Shown piece after piece: positions 57,819 to 64,000 of a stretch of 64,000 bases of DNA. Under the pieces are notes generated by a model. The model saw only the letters and a list, made by a program, of their open reading frames with translations, was not told where the DNA came from and did no database searches. A program made the translations under genes and the position numbers. This DNA is from Microthrixaceae bacterium (lineage in GTDB: Bacteria > Actinomycetota > Acidimicrobiia > Acidimicrobiales > DATDAH01), in assembly GCA_020637195.1 (NCBI GenBank), contig JACJWK010000005.1, positions 1-64,000 of the forward strand. Direction: 5' to 3'. Numbering within the stretch: position 1 is the first letter of the stretch; each line of letters opens with the position of its first letter.

Positions 57819-59535
57819 GTGAGGCTGACGCCCCAGCAGCCCCTCGACGCCAACGGTCCGTCGTCAGGTCAGGCTTTGGGCGGCTTCACCGCCGCCGACG
57901 TCCTCACCTGCGCCGGCTGGTCGGTGGTGGTGCTCGAAGGGCCGCAACCACCTCATCGACCCCGAGCCCCCGTACGCCCTCCGCCACGAGTTCTCCAACG
58001 ACGAGCTGAAGTTCACCCGACGGCACTTCCTCGGCCCCGACCCGCTGGCCGAGCCCCGCACCTTCCGGCGGACCGAGGCCGACGGCGACCGCCTGCTCAC
58101 CGGCGAGGTGAACAACCTGCCCTCCACGGTGGGCGGCGGTGGCACCCACGCCGACGGCAAGCTGCCCCGGTTCCGAGCCGAGGACTTCCGGCTGCACAGC
58201 GAGCGCGGGCCGATCGAGGGCGCCGCGGTGTCCGACTGGCCGGTCTCCTACGACGACCTGGAGCCCTACTACGCGGCTGCGGAGCGGGCGGTCGGGGTGG
58301 CCGGCGACGCGAGCGCGAACCCGTTCGCGTCCTGGCGCTCGTCGCCGTACCCGCTCCCGCCGGGGCCCGACATGTTCGGGGCCACCCTGTCGGCGCCCGC
58401 CGCCGAGCGGGCCGGGCTGCACCCCTACCGGGCCCCGACGGGCGCCAACAGCCGCCCGTACGACGGGCGACCGGCCTGCAACGACTGCGGGTTCTGCGGC
58501 TACTACGGCTGCCCCATCCACGCCAAGGGCGACCCGGTCGCACTGCTGTCGCGGGCGCTGCACACCGGCCGCTGCGACCTCCGGGCGGAGTGCACCGTCA
58601 CCGACGTCCTGCTCGACCGGAGCGGCCGCCGCACGACCGGGGTGCGCTACCTCGACGCCGCCGGCGAGCCCCACGAGGTGGGAGCCAGCCACGTGGTCCT
58701 CGCGTGCGGCGCGTTCGAGACCCCCCGCCTGCTGCTCGCGAGCGGCGTGGGCAATCGCTCCGGGCTCGTCGGCCGCCACCTGATGTTCCACTTCCAGACG
58801 TTCACCGTCGGCGCCTTCCCCTTCTCGCTGCACGGTGACCGGGGCCGCTCGGTCACCCACCTGCACGACGACTTCTGCGTGCCCACCGACGACGACCTGG
58901 CCGCCGCCCGCGCCGCCGGGCTGCCCTGGTTCCGGGGCGGCATCGTGGAGCACGGCGCCGCGGCCCACCCCGTCCAGGAGGCGCTCACCTACCCGACGGG
59001 GGCCCTCCACAACGAGTGCATGCGGGACTCGTCGCTGCGGGAGCGGCTCTGGGTCTTCACCATGCAGGGCGAGGACCTCCCTCAGGCGGCCAACGCGGTC
59101 GACCTCGACCCCGCCGTGCGCGACGTGTGGGGTCGGCCGGCGGGCCGCGTGACGTACGCGTCGCACCGGCACGAGTTGGCCGCCTCGGAGCACTGGGCGC
59201 CGCTGCTCGAGCGGGTCCTGCGCGACGCCGGCGCCGAGTGGTCGGTGTCGTCGACGTCGCCGCCCCGGGACGCTCCCGGCGCCGAGGCGCACCCGCTCGG
59301 GCTCGCACCGGCGTCGCGACACGTCATGGGGACCTGCCGGATGGGACGCGACCCGGCCACCAGCGTCGTCGGGCCCGAGGGGCGGTTCCACGACGTCGAG
59401 AACCTCCTGTGCGCCGACTCCTCGGTGTTCGTCACCTCGGCGGGCTACGGCCCCACCCTCACGTTGATGGCGCTCGCCCATCGCACCGCGAGCCTCCTCG
59501 CGGACGCGCCCCTCCCGGCCACCGCACCGATGTAG
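57819..59535 (+). pseudogene. GMC-family flavin oxidoreductase, 5' end decayed
   Basis: From 57940 to 59535 one frame encodes about 530 residues of a glucose-methanol-choline oxidoreductase: GRNHLIDPEPPYALRHEF, VGGGGTHADGKLPRF, CNDCGFCGYYGCP (Cys cluster as in long-chain alcohol/steroid oxidases), VVLACGAFETPRLL, ASRHVMGTCRMG and TSAGYGPTLTLMALAHRTA. The N-terminal FAD-binding part is in another frame (GGFTAADVLTCAGWSVVVLE from about 57877). The join at 57936-57940 reads GAAGGGCCGC where GAGAAGGGCCGC is expected: loss of one GA. The dinucleotide-binding GxGxxG just before is also garbled. Without it FAD cannot bind normally. Confidence 0.75.
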
Positions 59536-59564
59536 CCGACGCCGCCGCTGCCGATAAGGAGGAC

Positions 59565-60569
59565 ATGCGATCGGTGCTGCGCGTCCTCGGCACGGTGTCG
59601 GCCGTGGTCGTGCTCGTGGCCACCGCCGGGGTCACCGCGGGCTGGATCTCGCCCGACGCCGACCCCGTGGACGGCGCCGACGCCGCCGACCTCGCCGCGC
59701 TGGAGAACCGTGCGTCGAGCACGGAGCGCGCCGACGACGCGCTCCCCGCCGGCTGCACGACCGTCGCCGTCACCCCGCCGACCTCGGCCGACGAGCGCCT
59801 CGGGGACCTGTGCGTCCCCGAGGGTGCCCACCGCGACGTCGCGGTGATCCTGGTCCACGGCGGCGGCGGCTTCGGTGGCACCCGCGGCGACATGAGCGGC
59901 TGGGCCGAGGTGTACCAGTTCGCGGGCTACGTCACCCTCTCGGTCGACTACCTGATCTTCGGCGAGACGACCCGCTCGCCCGTCTACCCCGAGCCCGAGC
60001 AGGACGTGAAGGCGGCGGTGCAGTGGGTGCGCGACCACGCCGGGGAGCTGCGCGTGGACCTCGACCGGATCGTGGTGCACGGCAGCTCGGCCGGCAGCCG
60101 GCTCGGGGGCCAGGTCTACGTCTCGGGCGACGACCCCTACTACTACGGGTCCGAGATGTGGCCGACGACCCCCGACCACGTCAACGGCTTCATCGGGTTC
60201 TACGGCTACTACACGGGGCTGTCCGCCGACGAGGAGCGGTACTACGGCGGGGCCCGGTCGAGCCCCGACCCCGACGTCCAGGAGCGGTGGAAGAAGGCGA
60301 ACACCGTGGTCAACGCCGACGGCGCGCACGGGCCCGCGCTGTTGATCCACGGCGAGCTCGACGGGGTGATCCCGGTGGGCCAGACCGAGCGCTTCGCGGA
60401 CGCGCTCGAGCGCGCCGGCAAGGACGTGACCACCAAGGTGGTGCCGGGCGCGGACCACGGCTTCGACGTCGTGGACGGCGGGGCGCTGACCGACGACGGC
60501 CGCGCCATCGCCCGGACCGTCCTCGACTGGCTCGACTGGCAGTTCCCGCAGGGGCGGCCGAGCCGCTGA
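59565..60569 (+). CDS. Alpha/beta hydrolase, membrane-anchored or secreted
   Basis: 334 residues, ATG 59565 just after AAGGAGG (only 2 nt spacing; GTG 59574 would give 11). One N-terminal hydrophobic segment (about 5-26) is a signal or anchor. ILVHGGGGFGG is the HGGG oxyanion loop, VVHGSSAGSRLGG the nucleophile elbow (GxSxG), LLIHGELDGVIPVGQTE holds the Asp, and GADHGFD the His. Closest in style to the HSL/dienelactone-hydrolase group of esterases. It follows the GMC pseudogene by 29 nt and probably shared its operon. Confidence 0.82.
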   Translation: MRSVLRVLGTVSAVVVLVATAGVTAGWISPDADPVDGADAADLAALENRASSTERADDALPAGCTTVAVTPPTSADERLGDLCVPEGAHRDVAVILVHGGGGFGGTRGDMSGWAEVYQFAGYVTLSVDYLIFGETTRSPVYPEPEQDVKAAVQWVRDHAGELRVDLDRIVVHGSSAGSRLGGQVYVSGDDPYYYGSEMWPTTPDHVNGFIGFYGYYTGLSADEERYYGGARSSPDPDVQERWKKANTVVNADGAHGPALLIHGELDGVIPVGQTERFADALERAGKDVTTKVVPGADHGFDVVDGGALTDDGRAIARTVLDWLDWQFPQGRPSR

Positions 60570-60586
60570 AGCGGGGACGCCGGCGG

Positions 60587-61252
60587 CTACCCGCCGACGA
60601 GCAGCTCCTTGACCCGGTCCTCGGAGCTCGGGGTGATGAGGGCCAGGACCTCGTCGTTGCGCTGCAGCACCGTGTCGCCGCGAGGGACGACCACGTGCCG
60701 ATCACGGACGACCGCGACGATGGAGGCGTCGCGGGGGAGGTCGAGCGCGGCGATGGACACGCCGACCGCGGGCGACGCCTCGGCCAGGGTGACCTCGACG
60801 AGGCCCGCCTCGCCCTCGGCGAAGTTGAGCAGCCGCACGAGCGAGCCCACCGACACCGCCTCCTCGACCAGCGCGGTCAGCAGGTGGGGCGTCGAGACCG
60901 ACACGTCCACGCCCCACGTCTCGTTGAAGAGCCACTGGTTCTGCGGGTGGTTGACCCGGGCCACGACGCGCGGCACGGCGAACTCCTGCTTGGCCAGCAG
61001 CGACACCACCAGGTTGTCCTCGTCGTCGCCGGTGGCCGCGACCATCACGTCGGCCGAGCCCACCCCGGCGTCGCGCAACACGTTGACCTCGCACGCGTCG
61101 CCGATGAACACCTCGACCTCGGGGTGCTCCTCCTGGGTGCGCGTGCCCAGGTCGAACTCCTGCTCGATCAACAAGATGTCGTGTCCCGCGGCACGCAGGT
61201 CGGCGGCGATGTAGGAGCCGACGTTGCCGGCACCGGCGATGGCGATCTTCAC
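60587..61252 (-). CDS. TrkA-family K+ uptake regulator (second of pair)
   Basis: 221 residues from a GTG overlapping the first TrkA gene's stop (GTGA). IAIAGAGNVGSYIAADL is the RCK Rossmann motif, LLIEQEFD the acidic strand end, VFIGDACEVNVLRDAGV and VMVAATGDDEDNLV complete the TrkA-N domain. The C-terminal half (GLVEVTLAEASPAVGVSIAALDLPRDASIVAVVRD) is a TrkA-C domain. It would gate a K+ channel or transporter in response to NAD(H) or nucleotides. The pair corresponds to CeoB/CeoC of mycobacteria. Confidence 0.9.
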   Translation of the reverse strand: MKIAIAGAGNVGSYIAADLRAAGHDILLIEQEFDLGTRTQEEHPEVEVFIGDACEVNVLRDAGVGSADVMVAATGDDEDNLVVSLLAKQEFAVPRVVARVNHPQNQWLFNETWGVDVSVSTPHLLTALVEEAVSVGSLVRLLNFAEGEAGLVEVTLAEASPAVGVSIAALDLPRDASIVAVVRDRHVVVPRGDTVLQRNDEVLALITPSSEDRVKELLVGG

Positions 61253-61914
61253 GACGGGCCTCCCGAGGCGTCGGCGAGCGTGGCGTCCAGCTCCTCGGCC
61301 GCGTCCTTGTGCACCATCACGTGCAACGTGTCGCCGTCGTGACCGACGGTGTCGTCGTCGACGAGCACCGGCTGGCCGGCGCGCACGAGCGCCACCACCC
61401 GGATGCGCGGCGAGAAGCCCACGTCCGAGAGCCGGCGCCCGGCCCAGGCATCGGGGAGGATGCGCTCGACGAGCATCAGGTCGCCGGTGGGGTCGGCCCA
61501 CTCGACGTGGGACTGCTCGGGGAACAGGCGCCGGGTGATCTGGTCGGTGGTCCAGGTGACGGTGGCGACGGTGGCGATCCCCAGGCGCTGGTAGATGACC
61601 GCGCGGCGCGGGTCGTAGATGCGCGCGACCACGTTGGGCACCTCGAAGTGCTCGCGCGCGATGCGGGCGGTGAGGATGTTGGAGTTGTCGCCCGACGTGA
61701 CCGCGGCCACCGCGTCGGCCTCGCGGATCCCGGCCGTCTCGAGGTGATCGCGGTCGAACCCCAGGCCGGCGATGGACCGGCCCCGGAACGGGTCCGGCAG
61801 CCGGCGGAACGCGCGGGCGTCCTTGTCGATCACCGCGACGGTGTGCCCGTCGGCCTCCAGGTTGCCCGCGAGCTCGGAGCCCACCCGGCCGCACCCCACG
61901 ACGATCACGTGCAT
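61249..61914 (-). CDS. TrkA-family K+ uptake regulator (first of pair)
   Basis: 221 residues from ATG 61914 (MHVIVVGCGRVGSELAGNLEADG). TrkA-N: GCGRVGSEL, AVIDKDARAF, GLGFDRDHLETAGI and AAVTSGDNSNIL. TrkA-C: LMLVERILPDAWAGRRLSDVGF through DGDTLHVMV. An upstream in-frame codon at 61983 would add 23 residues without homology. Translationally coupled to the next TrkA gene; divergent from the KimA-like transporter, the same arrangement as Rv2690c-ceoB-ceoC in Mycobacterium tuberculosis. Confidence 0.9.
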   Translation of the reverse strand: MHVIVVGCGRVGSELAGNLEADGHTVAVIDKDARAFRRLPDPFRGRSIAGLGFDRDHLETAGIREADAVAAVTSGDNSNILTARIAREHFEVPNVVARIYDPRRAVIYQRLGIATVATVTWTTDQITRRLFPEQSHVEWADPTGDLMLVERILPDAWAGRRLSDVGFSPRIRVVALVRAGQPVLVDDDTVGHDGDTLHVMVHKDAAEELDATLADASGGPS

Positions 61915-62009
61915 AGGGCGGAATGCAACACCCAAAGGCGCCACCGGCACAACTCGCCCCGCGCCGAGCCGATCGCGCGACACCCCCGCCGACGTGCTGG
62001 ACTGGCGCC

Positions 62010-64000
62010 GTGACCTCCGTCGACGAGACCGTGGTGGCGCCCACCACCGACGAGCACCTCGCCCCCAAGCCCCTGCCGCCGCGCGTCGACCTGCCCGAGC
62101 CGCTCGGGTACCGGTTGAAGAACAAGCTGCTGGGGCCGCCGCTCGACACGGACGACCTCGTGCACGAGCGCCTGGGCAAGCCCACCGCCCTCGCGGTCTT
62201 CGCCTCCGACAACCTGTCGTCGTCGGCCTACGCCACCGAGGAGATCCTGCGGGTGCTGATCCCCGCCGTCGGCGTCGCGGCGTTCTCCCTGGTGGTCCCC
62301 CTCACCGGCGCGCTCCTCGGCGTGCTCGCACTGTTGATCCTGTCGTACCGCCAGACCATCAAGGCCTACCCCAGCGCGGGTGGCGCCTACGTCGTCACCA
62401 AGGACAACTTCGGCATCGGGCTCGCGCAGGTCTCGGGCGTGGCGCTGCTCATCGGCTACATCCTCACCGTGGCGGTCTCGGTGGCCGCCGGCGCCGCCGC
62501 GCTCGCGTCGGCCATCCCCGCGCTGGCCGACTTCGTCGTGCCCATCGCCCTGTTCTTCATCCTGATCGTCTCGTACGGCAACCTCCGGGGCGTGCGGGAG
62601 TCCGGCAAGCTCTTCGCCGCCCCCACCTACTTCTTCATGATCAACATCGCGGTCCTGTTGGTGGTGGGCGCCGTGCGCCTCCTGGCCGGCGACCTCCCCC
62701 AGGCCGAGGTGGAGGCCGAGATGATCCCCGCCGGGGTCGGCGCCGACGACCTGCTCTTCTACGGCGCCGGGCTGTTCGTCATCCTGCGGGCGTTCGCGTC
62801 GGGCGGTGCCGCGGTCACCGGGGTCGAGGCCATCTCCAACGGCGTCCCCGCCTTCCGGGAGCCGTCGTGGCGCAACGCCCGGACCACGCTGCTCATCATG
62901 GGCAGCGCGCTGGGCGTGATGTTCCTCGGCATCTCCATCCTCGCCGCCGAGGTGCAGGCGCGGCCCTTCGTCGAGGGCACCCCGACCGTGCTCAGCCAGA
63001 TCGGCGACCTGGTGTACGGCCAGTCGGCGGGCGGGCACCTGCTGTACCTGTCGCTCCAGGCCGGGACGGTGCTCATCCTCGTCCTCGCCTCGAACACCAG
63101 CTACGCCGACTTCCCCCGGCTGGCCAGCTTCGCGGCGGGCGACGCGTTCCTGCCCCGCCAGCTCACCAAGCGCGGCCACCGCCTGGTGTTCTCGAACGGG
63201 ATCATCGCCCTCTCGGCGGTCTCGGTGGTGCTCGTCATCGCCACCCAGGCCAAGGTCGAGCGCCTCATCCCGCTCTACGCCATCGGCGTGTTCACCGGGT
63301 TCACCCTCTCCCAGGCCGGCATGGCCCGCCACCACCTCCGCCACAAGGCCAAGGGCTGGCGTCGCGGCCTGCTCATCAACGGCGTGGGCGCGGCCGTGTC
63401 CCTCGGCGTCGCGCTCATCACCGGCATCACCAAGTTCACCGAGGGCGCCTGGGTCGTGCTCACGGTCGTGCCGCTGGTCGTGTGGCTCCTGTTCCGCCTC
63501 AACAAGCAGTACGTCGAGGAGGAGACCGAGCTCGAGCACGACGCGCAGCTGGCGGCCGAGGCGCCCATCCTGCGCCGCCACGTCGTGATCGTGCTGGTGG
63601 ACCGGCTCGACGTCGCCGCCGCCCGAGCCATCCAGTACGCCCGGACGCTCGCCCCCGACGAGCTGCGGGCGGTGCACTTCGACCTCGACCCCCTGCGCAC
63701 CAGCCGGCTCGCCGAGCGCTGGCGCAGCCTGGGGCTCACCCGGCTCACCCTCGACCTCGTCGAGTGCCAGGACCGGCGCATCACCCGCGCCGCGGCCGAG
63801 GTGGCCGCCCAGGCCCTCGTCGACGGCGAGACCGAGGTGAGCGTGCTCATCCCCCGGCGCGAGTACCGCCGCTTCTGGCACCGCCTGCTGCACGACCGCA
63901 CCTCCGACAAGATGGCGGCCACGCTGTCGAGCCTGCCGCACTGCAACGTCACGATCGTCCCGTACCACCTCGGCCGGCGCCGCACCGAGATCGCCACCAC
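62010..64000 (+). CDS. KimA-like K+ transporter (APC/KUP superfamily), 3' end beyond window
   Basis: 663 residues to the window edge from GTG 62010. FASDNLSSSAYATEEILRVLIP, LILSYRQTIKAYPSAGGAYVVTKDNFG, LLIGYILTVAVSVAAG, SGGAAVTGVEAISNGVPAF, SNTSYADFPRLASFAAGDAFLPRQ and LIPLYAIGVFTGFTLSQAGM follow Bacillus subtilis KimA (YdaO) segment by segment, with about 12 membrane helices. After residue about 510 a cytoplasmic domain begins (HVVIVLVDRLDVAAARAIQYARTL) that resembles a universal-stress fold, where KimA binds c-di-AMP. Often annotated only as amino-acid permease; K+ import is favoured by homology and the TrkA neighbours. No full ydaO riboswitch fits the 95-nt upstream gap. Confidence 0.85.
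   Translation, partial: MTSVDETVVAPTTDEHLAPKPLPPRVDLPEPLGYRLKNKLLGPPLDTDDLVHERLGKPTALAVFASDNLSSSAYATEEILRVLIPAVGVAAFSLVVPLTGALLGVLALLILSYRQTIKAYPSAGGAYVVTKDNFGIGLAQVSGVALLIGYILTVAVSVAAGAAALASAIPALADFVVPIALFFILIVSYGNLRGVRESGKLFAAPTYFFMINIAVLLVVGAVRLLAGDLPQAEVEAEMIPAGVGADDLLFYGAGLFVILRAFASGGAAVTGVEAISNGVPAFREPSWRNARTTLLIMGSALGVMFLGISILAAEVQARPFVEGTPTVLSQIGDLVYGQSAGGHLLYLSLQAGTVLILVLASNTSYADFPRLASFAAGDAFLPRQLTKRGHRLVFSNGIIALSAVSVVLVIATQAKVERLIPLYAIGVFTGFTLSQAGMARHHLRHKAKGWRRGLLINGVGAAVSLGVALITGITKFTEGAWVVLTVVPLVVWLLFRLNKQYVEEETELEHDAQLAAEAPILRRHVVIVLVDRLDVAAARAIQYARTLAPDELRAVHFDLDPLRTSRLAERWRSLGLTRLTLDLVECQDRRITRAAAEVAAQALVDGETEVSVLIPRREYRRFWHRLLHDRTSDKMAATLSSLPHCNVTIVPYHLGRRRTEIAT

Noticed and set aside
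61915..62009. ydaO-type c-di-AMP riboswitch before the KimA-like gene
   Set aside because: The gap is only 95 nt and lacks the two conserved helical cores.
1..64000. CRISPR arrays, tRNA or rRNA genes, transposases, prophage genes
   Set aside because: No regularly spaced repeats, no cloverleaf or rRNA-like stretch, and no transposase or phage domain seen on either strand by reading; a tRNAscan/Rfam run would be decisive.

Overview
The window is about 73 percent GC. Its genes are tightly packed and often start with GTG. Many have a TANNNT hexamer 6 to 8 nt upstream of the start codon and no Shine-Dalgarno sequence, which fits leaderless mRNAs. Gene content (LLM oxidoreductases, P450s, type III CoA-transferases, several acyl-CoA dehydrogenases, CeoB/CeoC-type TrkA proteins, a Rv0909-like antitoxin, S-layer homology repeats) points to a high-GC actinomycete, most likely class Acidimicrobiia (inference; no rRNA or tRNA is present to confirm it).

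Layout. 1-10 kb: a secreted CocE/NonD hydrolase, an LLM monooxygenase and acyl-CoA ligase, an epoxide hydrolase divergent from a P450 with a KstR-like palindrome between them, a MerB-like protein, and a Ser/Thr receptor kinase divergent from an M23 lipoprotein. 10-17.6 kb: a diiron oxygenase/TetR pair under three TACCGNCGGTA sites, two SDRs, a double-domain CoA-transferase and a GH3 lipoprotein. 17.6-28.4 kb: an orphan antitoxin, a crotonase divergent from a chain of CoA-transferase-like protein, amidohydrolase and LMW phosphatase, then SDRs, an alcohol dehydrogenase, an SGNH lipoprotein and a ligase with a frameshifted C-terminus. 28.4-40.8 kb: hemolysin III, two divergent acyl-CoA dehydrogenase pairs with one damaged member each, a hydratase, a CoA-transferase, a GGDEF-EAL protein, MetY and a thiolase. 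41-53 kb: TldD/TldE, a membrane protein with an acetoacetate-decarboxylase-like enzyme, a lipoprotein, an SLH metalloprotease, a thioesterase with a second P450, a hydroxyacid dehydrogenase with an aldolase, and a YHYH lipoprotein. 53-64 kb: KdpDE, a 1 kb stretch with no credible gene, a decayed GMC oxidoreductase, an alpha/beta hydrolase, and two TrkA proteins divergent from a KimA-like potassium transporter that runs off the window.

How the genes fit together. Activation (ligases), CoA transfer, dehydrogenation, hydration, 3-hydroxyacyl oxidation (17beta-HSD4-like SDR) and thiolysis together make a beta-oxidation set. P450s, epoxide hydrolase and LLM oxygenase would supply initial oxidation. 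The KstR-like operators and paired acyl-CoA dehydrogenases suggest sterol-like or terpenoid substrates, but no ring-degradation genes are in view. KdpDE, TrkA pair and KimA-like transporter form a potassium-homeostasis block.

Four catabolic genes look damaged (about 28.3, 29.6, 37.0 and 57.9 kb). Whether this is real decay or sequencing error cannot be settled from the sequence alone.
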